Shown here: piece by piece, positions 35,796 to 44,527 of the stretch
Layout: each line of letters opens with the position of its first letter
Position numbering within the stretch: position 1 is the first letter of the stretch
Assembly: GCF_000195635.1 (NCBI RefSeq)
Contig: NZ_GL882605.1
Coordinates: forward strand, 1-64,000
Reading direction: 5' to 3'
DNA length: 64,000 nt
Source of the DNA: Bacteroides fluxus YIT 12057
GTDB taxonomy: Bacteria > Bacteroidota > Bacteroidia > Bacteroidales > Bacteroidaceae
Program-made: the position numbers and the translations under genes
The notes under the pieces: generated by a model
What the model saw: the letters and a program-made list of their open reading frames with translations, nothing else
Databases searched by the model: none
Told to the model about the DNA's origin: nothing

Positions 35796-37985
35796 ATGAA
35801 AAAGCTACTTGCAACTATCTTGGCATGTGTTATACTGTCGTATGCCGATGCCGCTGAAAAGAAAATTATTCGTATTGCCACGGACAACACAGACCTGGTA
35901 CTCCAGGTAGGCGAGAATGGCCGTTTGTATCAGACTTATTTGGGAGAAAAACTGCTGCATGAGCAAGATGTGGAAAATCTTGCCAGGAATCTCCATGCCG
36001 GTTCCGGTGGCAGCGCCAGTGCACGCGGTTGGGAAGTGTATAGCGGTTCGGGAAACGAGGATTATTTCGAGCCTGCCATTGGCATTACCCACAGTGATGG
36101 CAATCCTTCCACCTATCTTTATTATGTGTCTTCCTCCTCCAATGCCGTAGAAGGGGGGATGGAAACCGTTGTCTGCCTGCGCGATGACAAATACCCGGTG
36201 GACGTGACCCTGCATTACGTTGCTTATCCCAAGGAGAACGTCATCAAAACCTGGAGCGAGATAAAGCACCAGGAGAAGAAGCCGGTGTCGCTTTCCACTT
36301 ATGCTTCCACTATGCTCTATTTCAGCAAGTCTGCCTATTACCTCACGGAGTTCAGCGGCGACTGGGCCAAGGAAGCCCAGATGAGCAGCCAACAGTTGCA
36401 GTTCGGCAAAAAAGTGATAGATACCAAACTGGGCAGCCGTGCCGCCATGCATACGCCTCCCTTCTTTGAAGTAGGATTGGAACAGCCGGTGAACGAACAT
36501 CAAGGCGAGGTACTGATGGGTACCCTGGGCTGGACCGGGAACTTCCGTTTCACGTTCGAGGTGGACAATGTGGGCAATCTGCGTGTCATCCCTGCCATCA
36601 ACCCGTATGCTTCTATCTATGAACTGAAGCCCGGCGAACTGTTCACCACTCCGGAATTTATTTTCACCTTGAGCTACAACGGTACCGGACAAGGCAGCCG
36701 CAACCTGCACGAGTGGGCTCGCAACTATAGCTTGAAAGATGGTAAAGGCAGTCGTCTTACCTTGCTGAATAATTGGGAAAATACCGGTTTCAACTTCAAT
36801 CAGGAGATATTGGCTGACTTGATGAAAGAAGCCAAGAAGCTGGGTGTGGATATGTTCCTGTTGGATGATGGTTGGTTTGCCAACAAATATCCCCGCAAGA
36901 ATGACCAGGCGGGTCTGGGTGACTGGGAAGTGACCCGTGATAAATTGCCCGGTGGTATTCCCGCTCTGGTGAAGGCTGCCAAGGATGCAGATGTGAAGTT
37001 CGGTATCTGGATTGAGCCCGAAATGGTGAACCCCAAGAGCGAATTGTTTGAAAAACATCCGGACTGGGCAATTATGTTGCCCAACCGCGAAACATACTAT
37101 TACCGCCACCAATTGGTATTAGACCTCAGCAATCCGAAAGTGCAGGACTACGTGTATGGTGTAGTGGAGGGCATTATGAAGGAGAATCCCGAAGTAGCTT
37201 TTTTCAAATGGGACTGCAACAGCCCTATCACCAATATCTATTCGCACTATTTGAAAGAAAAACAAGGCAGACTGTACATCGACCACGTGCGCGGTGTATA
37301 TAACGTGATGAAGCGTGTGAAAGAGAATTATCCCGATGTGCCGATGATGCTCTGCTCCGGCGGCGGTGCCCGCTGTGACTACGAGGCGTTGAAGTACTTC
37401 ACGGAATTCTGGTGCAGTGACAATACAGATCCGGTGGAACGTATCTTCATTCAGTGGGGATTCGCGCAGTTCTTCCCGGCGAAGGCAATGGATGCGCACG
37501 TGACAAGCTGGAACAGGTCGGCTTCCCTAAAATTCCGTACGGACGTTGCCTCCATGTGCAAACTTGGTTTCGATATGGGTCTGAAAGGCCTGAGCTCTGA
37601 CGAACTGGCCTATTGCCAGACAGCTGTAGCCAACTGGAAACGTCTTCAGACTGCCATTATGGAGGGTGATCAGTATCGCCTGGTTTCTCCCTACGAGGGT
37701 AATCACATGGCGCTGAACTACGTCAGCAAGGATGCACGTAAAGCTGTTTTGTTTGCCTACGATGTTTATCCCCGCTTCCAAGAGAAGTTGTTGCCTGTGA
37801 AAGTGCAGGGACTGGATCCGAATAAGATGTATAAGGTAGAGGAAATCAATCTGATGCCTTCCGCGACTTCCCGGTTGGCTGCCAATGGAAAGGTCCTTTC
37901 GGGAGACTACTTGATGAAGGTGGGGTTGTCCGTATTCGGCCTTTCAAAGTTGCAAAGCCATGTGATTGAGTTGACGGCGCAATAA
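35796..37985 (+). CDS. Alpha-galactosidase, GH36
   Basis: 729 residues with a signal peptide (MKKLLATILACVILSYADAA). N-terminal beta-supersandwich domain to about residue 310, then the catalytic barrel with DMFLLDDGWF, GIWIEPEMVNP and the nucleophile Asp473 in FFKWDCNS; acid/base in the WCSDNTDPVER segment. C-terminal beta domain. Removes terminal alpha-galactose (raffinose, melibiose, galactomannan or host glycans). Monocistronic. Confidence 0.94.
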   Translation: MKKLLATILACVILSYADAAEKKIIRIATDNTDLVLQVGENGRLYQTYLGEKLLHEQDVENLARNLHAGSGGSASARGWEVYSGSGNEDYFEPAIGITHSDGNPSTYLYYVSSSSNAVEGGMETVVCLRDDKYPVDVTLHYVAYPKENVIKTWSEIKHQEKKPVSLSTYASTMLYFSKSAYYLTEFSGDWAKEAQMSSQQLQFGKKVIDTKLGSRAAMHTPPFFEVGLEQPVNEHQGEVLMGTLGWTGNFRFTFEVDNVGNLRVIPAINPYASIYELKPGELFTTPEFIFTLSYNGTGQGSRNLHEWARNYSLKDGKGSRLTLLNNWENTGFNFNQEILADLMKEAKKLGVDMFLLDDGWFANKYPRKNDQAGLGDWEVTRDKLPGGIPALVKAAKDADVKFGIWIEPEMVNPKSELFEKHPDWAIMLPNRETYYYRHQLVLDLSNPKVQDYVYGVVEGIMKENPEVAFFKWDCNSPITNIYSHYLKEKQGRLYIDHVRGVYNVMKRVKENYPDVPMMLCSGGGARCDYEALKYFTEFWCSDNTDPVERIFIQWGFAQFFPAKAMDAHVTSWNRSASLKFRTDVASMCKLGFDMGLKGLSSDELAYCQTAVANWKRLQTAIMEGDQYRLVSPYEGNHMALNYVSKDARKAVLFAYDVYPRFQEKLLPVKVQGLDPNKMYKVEEINLMPSATSRLAANGKVLSGDYLMKVGLSVFGLSKLQSHVIELTAQ

Positions 37986-38002
37986 CGGAGGTCGTTGGAA
38001 TG

Positions 38003-38102
38003 TTTGGGGAGAGTCCTACCGAGTTCCCCAAAAGAAGAGAATGTCAAAACAGATGAAAGAAACGCGAATTACTGGTGTTCTAAGTCTCTATTTTGACATT
38101 CT
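38003..38102. other. Two inverted repeats downstream of the GH36 gene
   Basis: TTTGGGGA (38003-38010) with TCCCCAAA (38025-38032); and a 12-bp pair AGAATGTCAAAA (38038-38049) with TTTTGACATTCT (38091-38102) enclosing 41 nt. Neither has a proper T-run. They may terminate the convergent genes or encode a small structured RNA. Confidence 0.5.
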
Positions 38103-38152
38103 TTCTTGTTCTTGATACACGTTTGTTTACTGCTGCTTGATGATACCGGAAC

Positions 38153-38341
38153 TTATTTCAGTATCTGAGGCAGGTTTTCTCTTCCCCAGAAGTAATAGAC
38201 GCAGATTCCGACCCAACTGGTAAGCAGGATGATAATCGCGACTAATAGTTTCTTCACGCCGTCTACCGGCCACTTCATGATTTCCAGTACGGCTTTGACA
38301 CACAGAACCACACCGATAACCCAAATGATAAATCCAATCAT
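38153..38341 (-). CDS. Small two-helix membrane protein (PLDc_N-like)
   Basis: 62 residues, two hydrophobic helices (about 2-18 and 32-50), ending WVGICVYYFWGRENLPQILK. The second half resembles the PLDc_N domain (phospholipase D N-terminal membrane segment) found alone in many small Bacteroidetes proteins. Function unknown. Downstream of nifJ but separated by its terminator. Confidence 0.7.
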   Translation of the reverse strand: MIGFIIWVIGVVLCVKAVLEIMKWPVDGVKKLLVAIIILLTSWVGICVYYFWGRENLPQILK

Positions 38342-38374
38342 AACCTGTGATATTTAATATTGTTGATTAAAAGC

Positions 38375-38413
38375 AAATAGAGGCTACGCCTTATTCAGGA
38401 GCAGCCTCTATTT
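38375..38413 (-). terminator. Terminator of nifJ
   Basis: AAATAGAGGCT (38375-38385) pairs perfectly with AGCCTCTATTT (38403-38413); on the minus strand it runs into GCTTTT. Confidence 0.82.
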
Positions 38414-38431
38414 TCTATTTAGTAATTGAAA

Positions 38432-41400
38432 TTACTCTGTAACTTCAGCTCCCCAGTTTTCTCTGGACAGACGCTTGTAGCTGTTGTAACGCCATTTAGC
38501 GTTTTCTTCAGCAGCCTTGAACAGTTCTTCGGCTTCCTGCGGATATTGTTTCATTACGGATGCGTAACGAACTTCGCCCTTCAAGAAGTCTTGGAATCCG
38601 CTCCAATCCGGTTCCTTGCTATCCAGCGTGAACGGATTCTTGCCTTCAGCTTCCAAAGCCGGGTTGTAACGCCACAAGTGCCAGTAACCGCACTTGACAG
38701 CTTTTTCTTCTTCAGCCTGGCTCTTGCCCATACCGGCCTTCAGACCGTGGTTGATACACGGAGCGTAAGCGATGATGAGTGACGGGCCGGGATATGCTTC
38801 TGCTTCGCGGATGGCTTTCAAGGTCTGAGCCTGGTCAGCACCCATGGCGATTTGAGCAACATATACATAACCGTAAGTAGTAGCCATCAGACCAAGGTCT
38901 TTCTTGCGTACGCGCTTGCCGGCAGCAGCAAACTTGGCGATAGCGCCTACCGGAGTAGCTTTGGAAGACTGACCGCCGGTGTTGGAGTAAACCTCTGTAT
39001 CCAGAACCAGGATGTTAACGTCTTTACCGGAAGCGATTACATGGTCAAGGCCACCGTAACCGATATCGTAAGAAGCACCGTCGCCACCGATGATCCACTG
39101 GCTACGTTTAACCAGGTACTGAGACAGACTGGAAATTTGTTTGCAGTGGTTGCATTTGTCTTTGCCGGCTTCAACCAAAGGAATGATCTTTTCAGCCAAT
39201 TCTTTGGTCTTGTCTGCATCGTACATGTTTTCCATCCACTCGCTGAACAAAGTTTTGGCCTCTGCCGGAGTGCAGTCTGCCGCGATGGCTTCTTGCATAA
39301 CTTTCACGATACGTGCACGCATCTTTTCGTTGGCAAGTTCCATACCCAAACCGAATTCGCAGAAGTCTTCGAACAATGAGTTAGCCCAAGCAGGACCGTG
39401 ACCCTTTTCGTTCTTGGTATAAGGAGTGGAAGGTACTGAACCAGAGTAGATGGAAGAACATCCTGTTGCATTGGCTACCATTTCGCGGTCACCGAACAAT
39501 TGGGTAATCAGCTTCACATACGGAGTTTCACCACAACCGGAGCAAGCACCTGAGAATTCGAACAACGGAGTAGCGAACTGAGAGTTCTTCACGTTGGCCT
39601 TGATGTCAATCAAGTGTTGTTTGCTCTTCACGTTTTCTACGCAGTAAGTCCAGTTGGCAGCTTCCGGCAATTGGCCTTCAAGATGTTTCATAGTCAGAGC
39701 CTTGCCGCCCTTCTTCGGGTTACCCGGACAGATGTCGGCACAGTTGCCGCAACCCAGACAGTCGAGTACATTCACCTGCATACGGAATGTCATGCCGTCG
39801 AATGCTTTACCTACGGCCTTGAGCTGAGTGAAGCCAGCACCCTTCTGCTCTTCAGCGTCGAGTACGAACGGACGGATAGAAGCGTGAGGACAAACGTAAG
39901 CACACTTGTTACACTGGATACAGTTTTCAGCGTTCCATTCGGGAACGAAGGCAGCTACACCGCGTTTTTCGTATTTGGCAGTACCTTGTTCCCAAGTACC
40001 GTCTTCAATACCCTTGAATGCAGATACCGGCAACAGGTCACCGTCTTGTGCGTTGATAGGACGAACTACTTCATTGATGAATGCAGGATCGTTGTTTTCA
40101 GCTTTGGCGTCGTCTGCCAAGTTGGCCCAAGCCGGGTCAACGGCCAGTTGCTTGTATTCACCGCCACGGTCAACGGCTGCATAGTTCTTGTTGACAACAT
40201 CTTCACCCTTCTTGCCGTAAGACTTGACGATGAATTTCTTCATCTGTTCTACAGCCAGGTCAACCGGAATAACGCCGGTGATACGGAAGAATGCAGATTG
40301 CAGGATGGTGTTGGTACGGTTGCCCAAACCGATTTCTTGTGCAATCTGGGTTGCATTGATATAGTAAACGGTAATATTGTTCTGTGCAAAGTACTTCTTG
40401 ACCCTGTTAGGCAGGTTCTTTGCCAGTTCTTCGCCTTCCCAGATGGTGTTCAGCAAGAAAGAACCATTCTTGCGCAAACCACGGGTTACGTCATACATGT
40501 GCAGGTAAGCCTGAACGTGGCAAGCCACGAAGTTAGGTGTATTTACCAAATATGTAGAGCGGATAGGAGTGTCACCGAAACGCAAGTGCGAGCAAGTGAA
40601 ACCACCTGATTTCTTGGAGTCGTAAGAGAAGTAAGCCTGACAGTGCTTGTCGGTGTTGTCACCGATAATCTTCACGGAGTTCTTGTTGGCACCTACTGTA
40701 CCGTCGGCACCCAGACCGAAGAATTTAGCCTCGAACATGCCTTCGCCGCCCAATGCGATTTCTTCTTCCTGAGGAAGAGAGGTGAAGGTAACGTCGTCCA
40801 CGATACCGATAGTGAAGTGGTTCTTCGGCATCGGCATGGCCAGGTTCTTGTAAACGGCAAGGATTTGTGCGGGAGTAGTGTCCTTTGAACCCAAACCGTA
40901 ACGGCCGCCTACAATCACCGGAGCATTCTCTGCACCGTAGAAGCAGTCTTTTACGTCGAGGTACAACGGTTCGCCGTTGGCACCCGGTTCTTTCGTACGG
41001 TCCAGTACGGCAATCTTCTTGGCAGTCTTAGGAACGGCAGCCAGGAAGTGCTTGGCAGAGAACGGACGATAGAGGTGAACAGCAACCAAACCAACCTTTT
41101 CGCCATTGGCAACGAGGTGGTCGATGGCTTCGCGGGCAGCCTCGGTTACAGAACCCATAGCGATGATAACGCGTTCTGCATCTTCTGCACCATAATAATC
41201 GAACAAACCGTACTTGCGGCCTGTGATTTTGGAAATTTCGTTCATGTATTCTTCCACGATAGCCGGAACTGCTTCATAATAGTTGTTGCAGGATTCACGG
41301 TGTTGGAAGAAGTGGTCGGGGTTTTCGGCCATACCACGGGCAACCGGATTCATCGGATTCAATGCACGGGCACGGAATTCGGCTAAAGCTTCCTGGTCAA

Positions 41401-41989
41401 TCAGCGGAGCGAGGTCTTCGTTCTCCAGCATTTCAATCTTTTGGATTTCATGAGAAGTACGGAAACCGTCGAAGAAGTTCATGAATGGAACGCGGGACTT
41501 AATGGTGGCCAAGTGAGCAACACCTGCCAGGTCCATAACTTCTTGTACAGAACCTTCGGCCAACATGGCGAAACCTGTCTGGCGTGCAGACATAACGTCC
41601 TGGTGGTCACCGAAGATACATAATGCATGACTTGCCAAAGTACGGGCTGATACATGGAATACGCAAGGCAGGAATTCACCGGCAATCTTGTACATGTTCG
41701 GGATCATCAGCAACAGACCTTGTGAAGCTGTGTAAGTAGTAGTCAGCGCACCGGCCTGCAAAGAACCGTGGACGGCACCTGCAGCACCGCCTTCTGACTG
41801 CATTTCTTGTACCAATACTGTTTCGCCGAAGATGTTTTTGCGACCTGCGGCAGCCCATTCATCTACGTACTCAGCCATCGTAGAAGAGGGGGTGATGGGG
41901 TAGATGGCAGCTACTTCCGAGAACATATACGAGATATGTGCAGCAGCCTGGTTACCATCACAAGTAATGAATTTCTTCTGTTTAGTCAT
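38432..41989 (-). CDS. nifJ: Pyruvate:ferredoxin (flavodoxin) oxidoreductase
   Basis: 1185 residues, the single-chain homodimeric enzyme oxidising pyruvate to acetyl-CoA and CO2 with reduced ferredoxin; central to anaerobic Bacteroides metabolism. Order: pyruvate-binding domain from the start (YPITPSSTMAEYVDEW), CoA/linker domains, gamma domain, two 4Fe-4S clusters (CIQCNKCAYVCPHA and CLGCGNCADICPG), the TPP domain with GACSGCGETPYVKL, GGDGASYDIGYGGLDHV and SNTGGQSSK, and a C-terminal protective segment. Its start lies 37 nt after the upstream ATPase gene. Confidence 0.97.
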   Translation of the reverse strand: MTKQKKFITCDGNQAAAHISYMFSEVAAIYPITPSSTMAEYVDEWAAAGRKNIFGETVLVQEMQSEGGAAGAVHGSLQAGALTTTYTASQGLLLMIPNMYKIAGEFLPCVFHVSARTLASHALCIFGDHQDVMSARQTGFAMLAEGSVQEVMDLAGVAHLATIKSRVPFMNFFDGFRTSHEIQKIEMLENEDLAPLIDQEALAEFRARALNPMNPVARGMAENPDHFFQHRESCNNYYEAVPAIVEEYMNEISKITGRKYGLFDYYGAEDAERVIIAMGSVTEAAREAIDHLVANGEKVGLVAVHLYRPFSAKHFLAAVPKTAKKIAVLDRTKEPGANGEPLYLDVKDCFYGAENAPVIVGGRYGLGSKDTTPAQILAVYKNLAMPMPKNHFTIGIVDDVTFTSLPQEEEIALGGEGMFEAKFFGLGADGTVGANKNSVKIIGDNTDKHCQAYFSYDSKKSGGFTCSHLRFGDTPIRSTYLVNTPNFVACHVQAYLHMYDVTRGLRKNGSFLLNTIWEGEELAKNLPNRVKKYFAQNNITVYYINATQIAQEIGLGNRTNTILQSAFFRITGVIPVDLAVEQMKKFIVKSYGKKGEDVVNKNYAAVDRGGEYKQLAVDPAWANLADDAKAENNDPAFINEVVRPINAQDGDLLPVSAFKGIEDGTWEQGTAKYEKRGVAAFVPEWNAENCIQCNKCAYVCPHASIRPFVLDAEEQKGAGFTQLKAVGKAFDGMTFRMQVNVLDCLGCGNCADICPGNPKKGGKALTMKHLEGQLPEAANWTYCVENVKSKQHLIDIKANVKNSQFATPLFEFSGACSGCGETPYVKLITQLFGDREMVANATGCSSIYSGSVPSTPYTKNEKGHGPAWANSLFEDFCEFGLGMELANEKMRARIVKVMQEAIAADCTPAEAKTLFSEWMENMYDADKTKELAEKIIPLVEAGKDKCNHCKQISSLSQYLVKRSQWIIGGDGASYDIGYGGLDHVIASGKDVNILVLDTEVYSNTGGQSSKATPVGAIAKFAAAGKRVRKKDLGLMATTYGYVYVAQIAMGADQAQTLKAIREAEAYPGPSLIIAYAPCINHGLKAGMGKSQAEEEKAVKCGYWHLWRYNPALEAEGKNPFTLDSKEPDWSGFQDFLKGEVRYASVMKQYPQEAEELFKAAEENAKWRYNSYKRLSRENWGAEVTE

Positions 41990-42026
41990 AACTAAATTGA
42001 ATTTATTAAGTAAAAAAATCTCTCAA

Positions 42027-43205
42027 TCAATACAGGAACCCGAACAACCAGAGAGGAATTTGGTTGCCCCGGCCTATTTCTGCCTTATGCAGTGCATAAG
42101 TCACGCCCGGATTATTCTTTATCTTCACGCCTTCCGGACAGATTTTGAACGGCATCACTTCGTCCACCATGAACGAGACGTTTTTATCGCCTTTGTTTAT
42201 TTTGTGGTCTTTCCATAAGGTATTCGCAAAGAATGTGTCGAGCACATCCTGCTCTTCCACTTTCACAGGGTAAATGGAATACATCAGATTGGAGTTATGC
42301 ATCATTATCTTCGATGGCTTCTTGGGGAATTCTTCCCCTTTCGGATATACCATATTGATAAGGCGGGCATCTGCCAGATACTTGATGTAGTTCATTACCG
42401 TGGCGCGTGATGTTTGTATGTCATTTGCCAGTTGGCTGACGTTAGGCGCTTTCGAACCGTCCACAGCCAACAAATATAGCAATTTCTTTATCTTTGAAAG
42501 GTATTTCAGCTCGATTTGTTTAATAAGAAGGATATCTACTTCCACCATCATGTTCATGGTCTTGAGCAGATTCTCTGAAAAGTTACGCTTCTCGAGGAAG
42601 AAAGGGTAAAAGCCATGATGCAGATAATCCTGGAAATAGTCTAAAGGGCGGACTTTGGAGAGTATGCCTTTGGCAATCTGTTCGTGGTTGCTCAGGATTT
42701 CTTCCAATGAATAGGAGTGGAACTTCATGTCCGTCTGCAGATTCAGGTATTCGCGGAAAGAGAAGCCGCGGAGGTTATAGCTTTTGACTATGTCGCGCAA
42801 TTCCAGATTTTCTTCTTTCAGACGCATTACGGAAGAGCCGGTAAATACAATCTTCAAGTTTGGGAAGCGGTCGTAACACATGCGCAACTCTCTGCTCCAG
42901 TCGGGATATTTGAATACTTGGTCTATCAATAATACTTTTCCGCCACGGCGTTGGAACTCGGTAGCGAATTCTACGATGCCATGTCCGGCAAAGTAGAAAT
43001 TGTTCATGTTGATGAAAAGACAGGAACGGTCGGTGCCGAATTTTTCTTTGGCATATTGCAGCAGGAAAGTTGTCTTGCCCACTCCACGGGTACCCTTGAT
43101 ACCGATAAGGCGATCGTTCCAGTTAATCTCATCCATGAGATCTCGGCGAACGGGGGCATTCGTGTGCTCAACGAGATAGGCGTGTGTACGGTAGAATGAT
43201 TCCAT
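42027..43205 (-). CDS. AAA_14/DUF4143 ATPase
   Basis: 392 residues. Walker A in GIKGTRGVGKTTFLLQYAK, Walker B-like VLLIDQVFKYPDW, sensor region KIVFTGSSVMRL, then a winged helix (DIQTSRATVMNYIKYLADARLI) and the C-terminal DUF4143 nuclease-fold domain. The family is common and mostly uncharacterised in Bacteroides, often described as toxin- or mobile-element-like without proof. It precedes nifJ by 37 nt, so read-through into nifJ is possible. Confidence 0.85.
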   Translation of the reverse strand: MESFYRTHAYLVEHTNAPVRRDLMDEINWNDRLIGIKGTRGVGKTTFLLQYAKEKFGTDRSCLFINMNNFYFAGHGIVEFATEFQRRGGKVLLIDQVFKYPDWSRELRMCYDRFPNLKIVFTGSSVMRLKEENLELRDIVKSYNLRGFSFREYLNLQTDMKFHSYSLEEILSNHEQIAKGILSKVRPLDYFQDYLHHGFYPFFLEKRNFSENLLKTMNMMVEVDILLIKQIELKYLSKIKKLLYLLAVDGSKAPNVSQLANDIQTSRATVMNYIKYLADARLINMVYPKGEEFPKKPSKIMMHNSNLMYSIYPVKVEEQDVLDTFFANTLWKDHKINKGDKNVSFMVDEVMPFKICPEGVKIKNNPGVTYALHKAEIGRGNQIPLWLFGFLY

Positions 43206-43230
43206 GCTTTAAATTCGGTTTATCGGGCGA

Positions 43231-43261
43231 CAAATATACATCTTTTTTATAGAATTGCAAA
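43231..43261 (-). promoter_or_regulatory. Promoter of the AAA_14 ATPase gene
   Basis: Minus strand TTTG (43261-43258), exactly 19 nt, TATATTTG (43238-43231): a full consensus match. Confidence 0.85.
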
Positions 43262-43284
43262 GTAGAGATGGCAAAATATTGTGT

Positions 43285-43292
43285 AACTTTGC
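43285..43292 (+). promoter_or_regulatory. -7 box of the ATP-grasp-like gene
   Basis: TAACTTTG, 41 nt before the start codon at 43334, divergent from the ATPase promoter. No clear -33 box. Confidence 0.55.
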
Positions 43293-43333
43293 ACTCTCTT
43301 GCAAAAAGTGAGTAATAAATTGAAAGCTGAAAG

Positions 43334-44527
43334 ATGAAACTTTATGTATTCAATCCCGATGCGGATATGGCCCTGGGAAATAACGAAGAAAACTATATGG
43401 CACCTGCTTCTATCCGTCGTATGGCCGAAGACTTGGCTTTGTTGCCGGTCTGGTATGCGCAACCTGGCAGTGGAGTATTGGCGCCTTCCGCCTATAATGC
43501 GGATTATCTGAAACGGATGCAACAGCTGCTCCCGCTGCCTGTGCAGCTGGTTACAGAACCGGAACTGCCTGATTATGCTGAAGCACAGGTAATGCCTTGG
43601 GGATGGAATCCGGCTATCCGTAAGCGTATGCTGAAAGGAGGGATTGCAGCATATAAATTACCGACTCTGGAAAATCTGCAGGAGTATCGCGGTCTTGCTT
43701 CCCGTATCCATACTTTGGCTTTATTTATGCTTTTCAATTATGACAAGTTGGATTTTGTTTGCGGCTATTGCCGTCTGATTGAAGGAGACGGCAAAGTCTT
43801 TCCTGCGGGAGCTGTAGATGATCTTAGGGATGGGTACTTGTTCAAGGCGCTATGGTCGGGCAGTGGAAAAGGTTTATGCTGGTGTCGGGGCAAACTGTCC
43901 AAATCCGTTTCTGACTGGTGTTGTCATACAATGAAAGAATATGGAGCCGTTATGGTAGAGCCTATATATAATAAGGTGGAAGATTTTGCCATGGAGTTCT
44001 ACTCTGACGGTCGGGGGAAAGTCCTTTTTGTAGGCTATTCACGTTTCACTACCAATGAGCATGGTGCATATTGTGGCAATATCTTGACCTCGGACGAGAA
44101 AGTGGAAGAATGGATTCAGCAATATGTTCCTTTGGAATCATTCATACGTATCCGGGAGCGGTTGCTGAACGGACTGGAAAAAATTTATGGCAATTCATAT
44201 ACGGGCTATTTAGGAGTGGATATGATGGTTTGCCGGCAAGAAAGCGGATATCCATATGCCATTCATCCTCATGTTGAAGTTAACTTGCGGATGAATATGG
44301 GAGTGGTGGCTCATCGGATTTCCAATGATTATCTTTCTGCCGGTTGCAGCGGCTATTTTTCCATTGACTCTTATCCTTCTAATGAAGCATTGCAGGCACA
44401 GCACGCACAAGATGTCCATGATTATCCTCTGGTGGTGCAAGACGGTAAAGTGAAGTCCGGTTATCTGCCCTTGGTACCGGTTACTTCCAAAAGCCGTTAT
44501 CGGGCCTATATCAAGGTTTCGGACTAA
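43334..44527 (+). CDS. Uncharacterised ATP-grasp-like enzyme
   Basis: 397 residues, no named family recognised. Visible ATP-grasp features: Lys171 and the Gly/Ser-rich loop SGSGKG (175-180) after FKALW, Glu209 in VMVEPIYNK (hinge), Asp296 in YLGVDMM, and Glu315-x-Asn317-x-Arg319 in HVEVNLRMNMG, the usual Mg-ATP ligands. The N-terminal 160 residues begin MKLYVFNPDADMALGN and may bind a substrate. Predicted to be a carboxylate-amine ligase or kinase-like ligase; substrate unknown. It converges on the next gene with overlapping stop codons. Confidence 0.75.
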   Translation: MKLYVFNPDADMALGNNEENYMAPASIRRMAEDLALLPVWYAQPGSGVLAPSAYNADYLKRMQQLLPLPVQLVTEPELPDYAEAQVMPWGWNPAIRKRMLKGGIAAYKLPTLENLQEYRGLASRIHTLALFMLFNYDKLDFVCGYCRLIEGDGKVFPAGAVDDLRDGYLFKALWSGSGKGLCWCRGKLSKSVSDWCCHTMKEYGAVMVEPIYNKVEDFAMEFYSDGRGKVLFVGYSRFTTNEHGAYCGNILTSDEKVEEWIQQYVPLESFIRIRERLLNGLEKIYGNSYTGYLGVDMMVCRQESGYPYAIHPHVEVNLRMNMGVVAHRISNDYLSAGCSGYFSIDSYPSNEALQAQHAQDVHDYPLVVQDGKVKSGYLPLVPVTSKSRYRAYIKVSD

